This document shows, one piece after another, positions 16,644 through 24,504 of a stretch of 64,000 nt of DNA. Made by a program: the position numbers and the translations under genes. The notes beneath the pieces were generated by a model. The model was given only the letters and a program-made list of their open reading frames with translations, was not told where the DNA came from and searched no databases. Source of the DNA: Mumia flava (GTDB taxonomy: Bacteria; Actinomycetota; Actinomycetes; Propionibacteriales; Nocardioidaceae); assembly GCF_002797495.1 (NCBI RefSeq), contig NZ_PGEZ01000001.1, positions 1,302,001-1,366,000 on the forward strand. Reading direction: 5' to 3'. Numbering within the stretch: the stretch's first letter is position 1; each line of letters starts with the position of its first letter.

Positions 16644-17576
16644 TCAGGCTCGGGTCCGCGAGGACCGCCGGATGGCGTTCACGAGCTGGGTCTTGGTCTT
16701 CTGCGAGGTGCCCTCGATCCCGAGCGAGGACGCGATGTCGACGAGCTCGGCCTTGGTCCGGCGCGGCAGGCTCGTCGGGACCTCCTCGGTCTGCTCGGCA
16801 CGGACGGCGCGGGCGGCGGTCGTCGCGACCTCGTCGCGCGCCGCCTCCGCACGCGCCCGGGTCTCGTCGGCCTCCGCAGCCTGCCCCTGGGCCTGGGCGA
16901 CGAGCGAATCGGCCTCCTCCCGCGCCTTGCGCGCGGCGGCCTCGGCGGCCTCCGTGGCCTCCTCGGCGAGCTGGCGGGCCTCGCTCATCGCCCGGTGGGC
17001 GGCGTCGATGCGCTGCTGCGCGTCCTCCGCCGCCTCGTCGGCCTCCGCGCGTGCCTTCTCGACATCGCGGTCGATGTCACGACGGACGTCGTCGAGCTGG
17101 GCGCCGAGGTCCTCCTCGGCGGCGCGGCGCTCGGCCTCGACCATCTCGTCGGCGCGCCTGCGGGCCTCGCGGACCCGCTGCTCCACCTGCTCGTCGGCCT
17201 GCTTCTGCGCGGCGCGGAGGCGTTCGCGCCCCTCCTTCTCGGCGGCCCCAGCCGCGTCGGCCCGCTGCTTCGCGTCCGCGGCGTGGGCGAGCGCGTCCTG
17301 CTCCTGCTCCCGCGCGCGCACCACAGCCTCGTGAGCGCGTGCGAGCCGGGTCTCCACCGAGTCGGTTCCCGGTATCCGGTCGGCGACCGCCGCAGCCGCG
17401 CGACGCGCCTGGTCACGGACCCCGTCCACGGTGTCCGAGGCGACATTCGTCGCCCCGTTCTGCAGGCCGTCGACGCTGACAGCCTTCGATACGAGCCACG
17501 CGGCGTTGCGCGGCAGGTCCTTCAACCCCCCGGCGACCTGCGCGGACGCCCGGCCCATGGTGCTTCGTGCGGACAT
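16644..17576 (-). CDS. Long coiled-coil protein with C-terminal Rho-N/SAP-like domain
   Basis: Encodes 310 aa. After a short N-terminal segment (about 1-60), residues 70-255 are a nearly continuous Ala/Glu/Arg coiled coil (AEKEGRERLRAAQKQADEQV...). The C-terminus, RRTKAELVDIASSLGIEGTS QKTKTQLVNAIRRS, has the helix-extended-helix pattern of Rho-N/SAP/HeH nucleic-acid-binding domains. The combination suggests a structural protein bridging DNA or RNA to the envelope partners encoded by the two 53-aa genes behind it; this is inference. A GGGGGAG site precedes ATG 17576. Confidence 0.7.
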   Translation of the reverse strand: MSARSTMGRASAQVAGGLKDLPRNAAWLVSKAVSVDGLQNGATNVASDTVDGVRDQARRAAAAVADRIPGTDSVETRLARAHEAVVRAREQEQDALAHAADAKQRADAAGAAEKEGRERLRAAQKQADEQVEQRVREARRRADEMVEAERRAAEEDLGAQLDDVRRDIDRDVEKARAEADEAAEDAQQRIDAAHRAMSEARQLAEEATEAAEAAARKAREEADSLVAQAQGQAAEADETRARAEAARDEVATTAARAVRAEQTEEVPTSLPRRTKAELVDIASSLGIEGTSQKTKTQLVNAIRRSSRTRA

Positions 17577-17620
17577 GGTGCTCCCCCTGATCCGGTTGTC
17601 CGCTCCGTACCCACTTGTCG

Positions 17621-17636
17621 TGTGATGCATGCCACA
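17621..17636. promoter_or_regulatory. CRP/GlxR-like palindrome
   Basis: TGTGATGCATGCCACA matches the CRP-family consensus TGTGA-N6-TCACA at nine of ten defined positions. It lies in the 109-bp divergent region between the coiled-coil operon (start 17576) and the small membrane gene (start 17686), so a CRP/GlxR-type regulator could act on either. Confidence 0.45.
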
Positions 17637-17685
17637 CGCCTGCCGCGACCGCGATGGGGATGCCGCCCCTCCGTACACTCGGCTC

Positions 17686-18042
17686 ATGGCGAGCGAGACC
17701 GGCGTACGGCGGATCGACGTGGCCGGGAGCGCGACGCTGACATCCGAGGAGCGGGCCATCCAGATGGCCGCCCTGCGGAAGGTCCAGCGACGGGTCGCCG
17801 CGATCATCTTCTTCGGCATCACGATCCACGGCGTGGCGGGCTGCCTCGGCGCCGCGTACGTGATCGAGGGCCAGGGCCGGCACGGCGACGCGATCGCGAT
17901 GACGCTGATGTCCGGTGTGGTCGCCGCGCTGACCTACACGGGGGTTCGGCTGATCCTCGGGCGACCGCTGCTGTCGGCGCTGTGGATCCCGATCGCGCTC
18001 ACGCCGACCGCGATCGGGCTCGCCTGGCTCCTGACCCGCTGA
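17686..18042 (+). CDS. Small membrane protein, unknown function
   Basis: Encodes 118 aa. A soluble N-terminus (about 1-38, ending EERAIQMAALRKVQRRV) precedes three hydrophobic segments (about 40-60, 68-88, 95-116). I do not recognise the family. The start ATG 17686 was chosen over the upstream in-frame ATG at 17629 because TACACT (17674-17679) lies 6 nt before it, the leaderless arrangement repeated throughout this window. Confidence 0.6.
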   Translation: MASETGVRRIDVAGSATLTSEERAIQMAALRKVQRRVAAIIFFGITIHGVAGCLGAAYVIEGQGRHGDAIAMTLMSGVVAALTYTGVRLILGRPLLSALWIPIALTPTAIGLAWLLTR

Positions 18043-18045
18043 CGG

Positions 18046-18241
18046 GTCTCGATCCTCGCTCCGCTCGGCCTCGACCGGCGGAACGCATCCTCGCTCCGCT
18101 CGGCCTCGACCAACGGAACGCATCCTCGCTCCGCTCGGCCTCGACCAACGGAACGCATCCTCGCTCCGCTCGGCCTCGACCGGCGGTGGGGCGAGCCGTT
18201 GGTCGAGGCGGAGGCGAGGAACGAGCCGACGATCGAGACCC
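18046..18241. repeat. GGTCTCGATC/GCCTCGACC repeat cluster with 35-bp tandem units
   Basis: Four copies of ATCCTCGCTCCGCTCGGCCT begin at 18052, 18087, 18122 and 18157 (period 35). An opposite-orientation half follows (ggtcgaggcggaggcgagga ... cgatcgagacc) ending at 18240, so the whole block is bounded by GGTCTCGAT and ATCGAGACC as a large inverted repeat. It sits between convergent genes. It is a member of the same family as the arrays at 5108, 24581 and 26158. Confidence 0.9.
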
Positions 18242-18257
18242 GCCCCCGGCGCCCGAC

Positions 18258-20060
18258 TCAGAGCACGCCGGGGTCCAGGTCGATCGTCGTCCGGTCGCGC
18301 GCGGCGACGAGGTCGAGCTGCGCCCAGACCTTCGGGAGCTCGTAGCGGAAGAAGTACTGCGCCGCGACGCGCTTGCCGTCCGCGAGCGCGTCGGCCCGGC
18401 CGGTCGCGGCGAGCTCCTGCTCGAGCCAGATCCAGGCGACGACGACGTGGCCGACGGCCTCGAGGTACGCGGTGGCGTTCGCGAGCGCGACCTCGGGATC
18501 ACCCTCGGCCCACGCAGCTGTGGTCACCTCACCGACCCGCGCGAGAGCAGTGCCGAGCGCGTCGCCGTGCTCCGCCGCGGCCCCTCCAGCGTCCTGCGCA
18601 CGCGCGATCGTCGCGCCGATGGTCTCGCCGAGCAGCGCGAGCCCGGCCCCACGGTCGGCGACGGCCTTGCGACCCAGCAGGTCGAGGCCCTGGATGCCGT
18701 GGGTGCCCTCGTGGATCGGGTTGAGCCGGTTGTCGCGGTAGAGCCGCTCGACCGGGTAGTCGCGGGTGTAGCCGGCGCCGCCGTGCACCTGGATCGCGAG
18801 ATCGTTGGCGGTCAGGCACCACTGCGACGGCCACGACTTCGCGATCGGCGTCAGCATGTCGAGCAGGCGTCGGGCACGGTCCCGCTCTGCGTCCGAGGTC
18901 GCGGTCGCCTGCTCGTCGACGAGCCGCGCGCACCACAGGATCAAGCCGAGCCCGCCCTCGACGTACGCCTTCTGGGCGAGCAGCATCCGCCGGACGTCGG
19001 CGTGCTCGATGATCGGCACCGGCGGCGCGGACGGGTCCTTCGCGCCGACCGGCCGGCCCTGCGGACGCTCCTGCGCGTACGCGAGAGCGTGCAGGTAGCC
19101 GGTGTAGCCGAGCGCGACCGCGCCCGCGCCGACCCCGATCCGAGCCGAATCCATCATGTGGAACATCTGCGCGAGTCCGCGGCCCTCCTCGCCGACGAGG
19201 TACCCGACGGCGCCTGCGCGGCCGCCGGGTGTCCAGGAGCCCTCGCCGAAGTTGAGCAGCGTGTTCGTGGTCGCGCGGAATCCCATCTTGTGGTTGAGGC
19301 CGGCGAGCGCGACGTCGTTGCGCTCCGTGAGCTCGCCGTCCGGTCCGACCAGCACCTTCGGGACGATGAAGAGCGAGATCCCCTTCACGCCGGCGGGCGC
19401 GTCGGGGGTGCGGGCGAGCACGAGGTGCACGATGTTCTCACCGAGCTCGTGGTCGCCGGCCGAGATCCACATCTTCGTGCCGGTCAGGCGATACGTGCCG
19501 TCGTCCTGCCGGACCGCGCGGGTCGTCAGGTCGGTCAGCGACGAGCCGGCATGCGGCTCGGACAGGCACATCGTCCCGTACCACCGGCCCTCGAGGATCG
19601 GCTTCGCGTACGTCTCGATCTGCTCGGCCGTCCCGTGCGCGCAGACCAGGCTGGCGTTGCCGAGCGCGAGCGACGGGTAGGCGTACGCCCCCACGCTCGC
19701 GGCCTGGAAGAACGCGCCGGCGGCCTGCTGGACGGTGAACGGCAGCTGGGCTCCGCCGAGCTCGGCCGGGAACGTCGACGCGACCAGGCCCGACTCCGCG
19801 TACGCATGCACGGCCGCGGTGACCTCCTCGGGGAGCACGACCCGACCGTCGTCCCCGACGTACGGCTCGGCGACGTCGCCGGCCGCCGCGGCCGGCGCGA
19901 ACAGGTCGGTGCTGAGCTCCTCGGCCAGGTCGAGCACCGCGTCGAAGGTGCTCCGGTCGTGCTCGGCGTAGCGCTCGCGCTTGGTCAGCGCATCGACCTC
20001 GAGCCAGTCGTACAGCAGGAAGTCGAGGTCGGCGCGGGACATGATGCGCGAGCGAGTCAT
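18258..20060 (-). CDS. Acyl-CoA dehydrogenase, long DmdC/AcdA-like type
   Basis: Encodes 600 aa, the length of the long ACAD subgroup that includes 3-methylmercaptopropionyl-CoA dehydrogenase. It shows the N-terminal helical domain, MCLSEPHAGSSLTDLTTRAV (FAD-binding beta domain), GTKMWISAGDHEL, KGISLFIVPK, VHGGAGYTRDYPVERLYRDN, and NPIHEGTHGIQ, where the Glu is the likely catalytic base. It oxidises an acyl-CoA to the enoyl-CoA and passes electrons to ETF. The substrate is not deducible. ATG 20060 follows TAGTAT by 7 nt (leaderless); an ATG at 20042 is an alternative. Confidence 0.9.
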   Translation of the reverse strand: MTRSRIMSRADLDFLLYDWLEVDALTKRERYAEHDRSTFDAVLDLAEELSTDLFAPAAAAGDVAEPYVGDDGRVVLPEEVTAAVHAYAESGLVASTFPAELGGAQLPFTVQQAAGAFFQAASVGAYAYPSLALGNASLVCAHGTAEQIETYAKPILEGRWYGTMCLSEPHAGSSLTDLTTRAVRQDDGTYRLTGTKMWISAGDHELGENIVHLVLARTPDAPAGVKGISLFIVPKVLVGPDGELTERNDVALAGLNHKMGFRATTNTLLNFGEGSWTPGGRAGAVGYLVGEEGRGLAQMFHMMDSARIGVGAGAVALGYTGYLHALAYAQERPQGRPVGAKDPSAPPVPIIEHADVRRMLLAQKAYVEGGLGLILWCARLVDEQATATSDAERDRARRLLDMLTPIAKSWPSQWCLTANDLAIQVHGGAGYTRDYPVERLYRDNRLNPIHEGTHGIQGLDLLGRKAVADRGAGLALLGETIGATIARAQDAGGAAAEHGDALGTALARVGEVTTAAWAEGDPEVALANATAYLEAVGHVVVAWIWLEQELAATGRADALADGKRVAAQYFFRYELPKVWAQLDLVAARDRTTIDLDPGVL

Positions 20061-20069
20061 GCGACCGAT

Positions 20070-20083
20070 ACTAAGCGCTTGCT
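20070..20083. promoter_or_regulatory. KstR2/TetR-like operator before the acyl-CoA dehydrogenase
   Basis: ACTAAGCGCTTGCT differs by one base from AnCAAGnnCTTGnT, the palindrome I recall for KstR2-type TetR repressors of acyl-CoA catabolism. It overlaps the -10 TAGTAT (minus strand, 20068-20073), a repressing position. No TetR gene is adjacent, so any regulator would act in trans. Confidence 0.4.
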
Positions 20084-20230
20084 TACCTCCGCGTCGAGCC
20101 GCCTTCTCCGGGCCGTGAACCATGCGGACGCGCGATTCGGCCCGACACGCCGCTGTCGAGGCGCGAGGAACGCCGAATCGTACGTCGGCACGGTCGTCCG
20201 GCCCGTGGTGTGCTGAGCGCGGGAGGCGAG

Positions 20231-21055
20231 ATGGCTGCAATGACAGAGGTCGTGGCCGGCGACGCGGTGCTCGAGGTGGAGCGGGCCGGGGACGGCCCGG
20301 TGGTGCTCGTGACGCCGACTGCGCTCGTCGCGGACGAGCCGGCGCCGCTCGCGCATGCGCTCAGGTCGTCGTACGACGTGGTCCGCTACCGGCGGCGCGG
20401 GTACGGACGCAGCCGCCCCCGTACGCCCTCGGCGACCGCCCCGAAGCCGTCGATCGTGGCGGAAGCAGCCGACGTCCCTGCACTGATGGACGCGCTCGGG
20501 CTCGAGAGCGCCCACGTCGTCGGGGCGTCGTTCGGGGCCGCGATCGCCTGGGAGACGGCGGCTCGCTACCCGGACCGGGTCGCGAGCCTCACGCTCTTCG
20601 AACCACCACCGGTCTTCGCGCCCGAGGCGGCCGGCCCGTTCCGCGCTGCCAACGCCGACCTGCGCGCCCGCGGGACGGCCGCCGGGCCGTCGCTCGCGGC
20701 CGACGAGTTCCTCGACGCGCTGTCGGGGCCGGGCTGGCGAGACGAGCACGAGCGTGCGCTCCCCGGCTCGGTTCGCGCCGTCCACCGCGACGCCGCCACG
20801 TTCTTCGAGGTCGACATCCCGGCGCTGCTCGCATGGGACGTCACCGAGGAGGATGCACGCCGCGTCCGCGCTCCGGTGCTGCTGCTGCGCGGGAGCGCGA
20901 CCGGCCTGTGGTTCGAGGCCGGCGACGCGACGCTGCGCCGGTGGTTCAGGTCCGCGACCGCGGAGGTGATCGAAGGGGCCGCCCACGGCGCGCTGCTGAC
21001 GCACCCGGGGGCCGTCGCCGACGCGGTGTCGCGACACGTCCGGCGCCACGCCTGA
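20231..21055 (+). CDS. Alpha/beta hydrolase
   Basis: Encodes 274 aa. The fold markers are RRRGYGRSRP (strand 4 loop), the nucleophile elbow GASFGAA (serine at about 102), a late catalytic Asp/Glu region near 'LLLRGSATGLW' and the histidine in EGAAHGALL. No substrate can be given. A GGGAGGCGAG site precedes ATG 20231; a second ATG three codons on is an alternative. The stop codon lies within the first unit of the 22-bp tandem repeat that follows. Confidence 0.85.
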   Translation: MAAMTEVVAGDAVLEVERAGDGPVVLVTPTALVADEPAPLAHALRSSYDVVRYRRRGYGRSRPRTPSATAPKPSIVAEAADVPALMDALGLESAHVVGASFGAAIAWETAARYPDRVASLTLFEPPPVFAPEAAGPFRAANADLRARGTAAGPSLAADEFLDALSGPGWRDEHERALPGSVRAVHRDAATFFEVDIPALLAWDVTEEDARRVRAPVLLLRGSATGLWFEAGDATLRRWFRSATAEVIEGAAHGALLTHPGAVADAVSRHVRRHA

Positions 21056-21110
21056 CTCGCCACCCCGCCACGCCTGACTCGCCACCCCGCCACGCCTGAC
21101 TCGCGACCCC
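21045..21110. repeat. 22-bp tandem repeat, three copies
   Basis: GCCACGCCTGACTCGCCACC begins at 21045, 21067 and 21089, with the third copy diverging at its end. The first unit overlaps the stop codon of the hydrolase, so repeat slippage would keep the reading frame end intact. 'TGACTCGCG' also appears at 25417-25440, between the Clp_N and nitroreductase genes. Confidence 0.85.
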
Positions 21111-21131
21111 GCCGCCGGCGACTCGCGAGCA

Positions 21132-22781
21132 TCAGTGGCCGGCGAAGGCCTCCTCGAGCCACCAGGAGGCACCACGCGTGACCTTCGCGTGCACGAGCAT
21201 CGGCCGTTCGCGATCACCCGTGACCCAGCGCGCGACCACGTCGAGGTCCGCAGGCGCCCGTACGGTCACGGCCTCGAACCCGTACCCGCGGCCGATCGCG
21301 GCGATGTCGGTCGGGGGGAACTCCACGGTCCCGAGCGGGTGCCCGTGCGGGCCGAAGTGGTGCACCTCCGCGCCGTACGCCTCGTCGTCGTAGACCACGA
21401 CCGCCATGTCGAGCCCGAGCCGGACGACGGTCTCCAGCTCCGCCGACCCCATCAGCGCACCGCCGTCACCGAGTGCGGCGACGGTCAGCCGGTCAGGCTG
21501 CGCGAGCGCGGCGCCGATCGCCGTCGCGAGACCGAGGCCGATCGACTGGAACGCCTGGGTGAAGCAGAACCCGCGCTCGTCCGGCACGTCCAGGAACATG
21601 CTCGGGTATCCCATGAAGTTCCCCGAGTCGACCGCCACGACGCGCTCGCGCGGAAGCACGTCGTCGAGACCGATCGTGAGCGTCCGCGGGTCGATCTGGC
21701 CGTCGCTGCTCGTGTCGTCGTACGGCACGTCGCGCCAACGGACGCGCGCGGCGATCCGATCGCGGACCTCGGGCGTACGACGGCCGGCCCGGACCGGCAC
21801 CGCACGACGCTCGAGCTCGGCCGACGCATCGGCGGCGGTCGCGCACACGTCGCCGACGACACCGGTCGCTCCCGGCCGCTGCGCCCCGATCGCGGTCGGG
21901 TCGTCGTCGACCTGGACGACGTCGGTCTCCGGACCGATCAGGCGACCGTGGCGCATCGTCCACATGTTCAGGGCGCAGCCCCACCCGACGATCAGGTCGG
22001 ACTCGCGCACCAGATCGGCGGCCAGCGGTGAGGAGAATCCGCCCGACACGTCGAGGCTGTACGGGTTGCCGACGAACAGGCCTCTCGCGACCGCGGACGT
22101 CGCGAGCAGCGCGCCGGTCCGCGCGGCGAGCGCCTCGAGCGCTGCGGCGGATCCCGCCGTACGGGCGCCGCGTCCGGCGACGAAGACCGGCCGCTCGGCG
22201 GCCAGCAGGGCGTCGACCAGCACCGCGAGATCCGCGTCGGAGGCGGCCTCGGGCGCGGGTCCGTCCGGCGCGAACGCCGCCTCCACCCCGCCAATATCCG
22301 GCACCTCGGCCCCCTGCACGTCGAGCGGCAGGTTGAGCAGCACCGTCCGCCGCGACCGCGCGCGGGCCACGGCCTCCCGAGCGGCGTCGACGGCGCCGGC
22401 TGCGTTCGTCACGCGCAGCGGGACGGCGCCGACCGCCCGGGCGAGGGCGTCCTGGTCCACGAAGAAGTTCGAACCGGGCTGCGTCGCCTCGGCCGCGACC
22501 ACGACCAGCGGCGTCCGGCTCTTCGCCGCCTCGGTGATCCCGGTCATCGCGTTCGTCAGACCGCACCCCTGGTGCACGGTGAGCACCGCGACGTCGCCGC
22601 TGGTCCGCGCGTACGCGTCCGCCGCGGTCGCCGCACCGCCCTCGTGCCGGGTCGCGACGAACCGGGCGCCGGCGTCGACCATCGCGTTCGTGAGGTGGAA
22701 GTTGCCGGACCCGACCACGCCGTACGCGTGGGTGACGCCGGCGTCGACGAGCGCCCGCCCGACCGCCTCGGCGACGTGCAT
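21132..22781 (-). CDS. Thiamine-pyrophosphate-dependent decarboxylase/synthase-family enzyme
   Basis: Encodes 549 aa with the three-domain layout of the acetolactate synthase/benzoylformate decarboxylase superfamily. The N-terminal Pyr domain has the cofactor-activating Glu47 (RHEGGAATAADAYAR); the middle domain binds a nucleotide-like cofactor (FVAGRGARTAG); the C-terminal PP domain has ALGDGGALMGSAELETV at about 437 and VVVYDDEAYG. The usual 'NN' after GDG is DD here, still compatible with Mg-TPP binding. Its ATG overlaps the cyclase stop by one base, so the two act together. Substrate is likely a 2-oxo acid; not further defined. Confidence 0.8.
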   Translation of the reverse strand: MHVAEAVGRALVDAGVTHAYGVVGSGNFHLTNAMVDAGARFVATRHEGGAATAADAYARTSGDVAVLTVHQGCGLTNAMTGITEAAKSRTPLVVVAAEATQPGSNFFVDQDALARAVGAVPLRVTNAAGAVDAAREAVARARSRRTVLLNLPLDVQGAEVPDIGGVEAAFAPDGPAPEAASDADLAVLVDALLAAERPVFVAGRGARTAGSAAALEALAARTGALLATSAVARGLFVGNPYSLDVSGGFSSPLAADLVRESDLIVGWGCALNMWTMRHGRLIGPETDVVQVDDDPTAIGAQRPGATGVVGDVCATAADASAELERRAVPVRAGRRTPEVRDRIAARVRWRDVPYDDTSSDGQIDPRTLTIGLDDVLPRERVVAVDSGNFMGYPSMFLDVPDERGFCFTQAFQSIGLGLATAIGAALAQPDRLTVAALGDGGALMGSAELETVVRLGLDMAVVVYDDEAYGAEVHHFGPHGHPLGTVEFPPTDIAAIGRGYGFEAVTVRAPADLDVVARWVTGDRERPMLVHAKVTRGASWWLEEAFAGH

Positions 22782-23551
22782 CAGCGCTCCACGAGCGCGA
22801 TCACCCGGACCGGGGAGCCGGAGCCGCCGACGATCTTCAGGGGCGGCGCGATCACGACGGCACCGGTCGGCGGGAGCTGGTCGAGGTTCTGCAGCTGCGC
22901 GAGCCCGTACTTGTCGTTGCCGAGCAGGAACGAGTGGCACGGGAACGCCGGGTCGAACGAGTGGGCGGCGCCCGCATCCGTACCGACCGTCTCGACGCCG
23001 ATCCCCTGCAGGGGCGACTCCTCGGCGACCCAGCGTGCACACTCCGCGGACATGCCCGGGCTCGTCGGGCCGGTCTCGGTGTTGTTGATCATCTCGGCCT
23101 GCGTGACGCGCGCGGACCACCCCGTGCGGCAGAGCAGCCAGCCGTTCTGCGGCAGGGGCCCGTGCTCGGCCTCGAAGGCCTCGAGGTGGTCGACCTCGAT
23201 CAGGAAGTTCGGGTCGGCGGCCACCTGTGCGGTCACGTCGAGCACGATCGCGGGCGCGACGAACGCCGACGGCGTCACCTCGTCGATCGCGGCCTTGCCC
23301 TGGCCGGTGACCCAGTGGTTCGGGGCGTCGAAGTGGGTGCCGGTGTGCTCTCCGGTGCGGAAGTTGTTCCAGTACCAGGCCGGCCCGCGGTCGTCGTAGC
23401 GGCTGATCTCCTCGGACTGGAACCGCGCCGTCTGGCCGAACTCCGGCGGCAGCTCGAGGATCGGCGTCTCCTCCGACAGCGGCGCGGTGAGGTCGACGAC
23501 CTCGACGGCGCCGGAGGACAGGGAGGCGAGGAGGGTGGCGAGGACGGACAT
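22781..23551 (-). CDS. Cyclase family protein (kynurenine-formamidase-like)
   Basis: Encodes 256 aa. The Zn-binding signature of the family (HxGTHxDxPxH) reads HTGTHFDAPNHW at about 68-79. Later elements include LCRTGWS, GIGVETVGTDAG and CHSFLLGNDKYGL. Members hydrolyse N-formyl or cyclic amides and related bonds. It is the first gene of a two-gene unit with the TPP enzyme (TGATG junction), which hints that the pair turns an amide/lactone or formylated 2-oxo acid into the TPP enzyme's substrate or product. That link is inference. Confidence 0.85.
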   Translation of the reverse strand: MSVLATLLASLSSGAVEVVDLTAPLSEETPILELPPEFGQTARFQSEEISRYDDRGPAWYWNNFRTGEHTGTHFDAPNHWVTGQGKAAIDEVTPSAFVAPAIVLDVTAQVAADPNFLIEVDHLEAFEAEHGPLPQNGWLLCRTGWSARVTQAEMINNTETGPTSPGMSAECARWVAEESPLQGIGVETVGTDAGAAHSFDPAFPCHSFLLGNDKYGLAQLQNLDQLPPTGAVVIAPPLKIVGGSGSPVRVIALVER

Positions 23552-23604
23552 GTCGCTCCTGGGGCTGAGGGTGCCGGTGGTGGCGCCACCCTAGCGAGGC
23601 GCGG

Positions 23605-24432
23605 TCAGCCGGCCTTCCAGTAGCCGCAGAAGATCACGTCGGCCTTGTCCGTCCCGGCCTTGACGAGGTGGCGCCGCAGGCTGCTCGGAAGCTTCTGCTC
23701 GCCGACCACCCAGGTGAGGGTGGGTTCGTCGGATACGGGGAGCTGCATGGCTGCCGCGAGCGCCGCCTGGCCCGGGACCGCGTGGGGATCGGTGCGGGGC
23801 AGCCAGGTCACCTCGATGTCGTCGGGCGCATCGACGGCCTGTGCGTCCTGGATCGTCGGGACCTCGATGAGCGCGTGTCCGACCGCGTCCCTCGGGAGCG
23901 AGGCGAGGATCCCGGCCGTCGCGGGCAGGCCGGTCTCGTCGGCGACGAGCAGGACCCGGCGTCGCCCGTCGGGGAGCGCGAACATCGTGCCCTCGTCGAT
24001 CAGCGCGACCGGGTCGCCCTGCTCGCAGGTCTGCGCCCAGGTCGCGGCGGGGCCCGCCGCCGGGTCGTCGACCGACCCGTGCACGACGAAGTCGACGTCG
24101 AGCTCCGGGCCGTCAGGACCGTCCGGCCGGTACGCGCGGACGGTGTAGTTGCGCAGGATCGGCCGGGTGGCCTTCGAGATCGTGAGGTACTTCAGGTACG
24201 CGACCGTGTCGAGCTTGTTCGGGAGACGGGTGAGCGAGTCCTCGTCGGTCACCGGGATCCCCAGACGGAACCATTGGTCCGCACCGAGCGGCACGAACTG
24301 CTCGATGTCACCGGCGCCGAGCGTGACGCGGACGAACGACGGGGAGATCCGCTCCGAGCGCAGGACGTGGAGCGTGATCAGACCGGGGGTCTGAGGCTTC
24401 GTACGGTGGGTGGCGACGTTGGTGCGGGCCAC
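23605..24432 (-). CDS. Siderophore-interacting FAD protein (ViuB/SIP family)
   Basis: Encodes 275 aa. The FAD-binding barrel is at about 20-140 (ISPSFVRVTLGAGDIEQF, RNYTVRAYRP: the RxYTxR flavin motif) and the SIP C-terminal NAD(P)H half at about 150-275 (VLLVADETGLPATAGIL, WVVGEQKLPSSLRRHLVKAG, FCGYWKAG). These reductases free iron from imported ferric siderophores in the cytoplasm. A perfect iron-box palindrome 33 nt upstream of GTG 24432 supports this. It is transcribed alone in the minus direction. Confidence 0.92.
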   Translation of the reverse strand: MARTNVATHRTKPQTPGLITLHVLRSERISPSFVRVTLGAGDIEQFVPLGADQWFRLGIPVTDEDSLTRLPNKLDTVAYLKYLTISKATRPILRNYTVRAYRPDGPDGPELDVDFVVHGSVDDPAAGPAATWAQTCEQGDPVALIDEGTMFALPDGRRRVLLVADETGLPATAGILASLPRDAVGHALIEVPTIQDAQAVDAPDDIEVTWLPRTDPHAVPGQAALAAAMQLPVSDEPTLTWVVGEQKLPSSLRRHLVKAGTDKADVIFCGYWKAG

Positions 24433-24465
24433 GGGGGTCCTTCCGACGGGTCGAACAGCGAACCC

Positions 24466-24483
24466 GGTAAGGCTAGCCTTACC
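24466..24483. promoter_or_regulatory. DtxR/IdeR-type iron box
   Basis: GGTAAGGCTAGCCTTACC is a perfect 18-bp palindrome. The part AGGCTAGCCTTACCT fits the IdeR/DtxR core AGGTTAGCCTAACCT with two mismatches. It lies just upstream of the siderophore-interacting gene, so iron-replete repression by an IdeR homologue is expected. Confidence 0.8.
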
Positions 24484-24504
24484 TGCCAGGCGGCCGCTAC
24501 CCCG

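Noticed and set aside
16030-17334. Plus-strand 434-codon open frame across the coiled-coil gene
   Set aside because: Low-complexity Ser/Ala/Arg translation, antisense to a clear coiled-coil gene and to two small coupled genes.
18052-18181. Possible CRISPR array (35-bp period)
   Set aside because: The 35-bp unit is fully repeated, with no variable spacers and no cas genes in the window.
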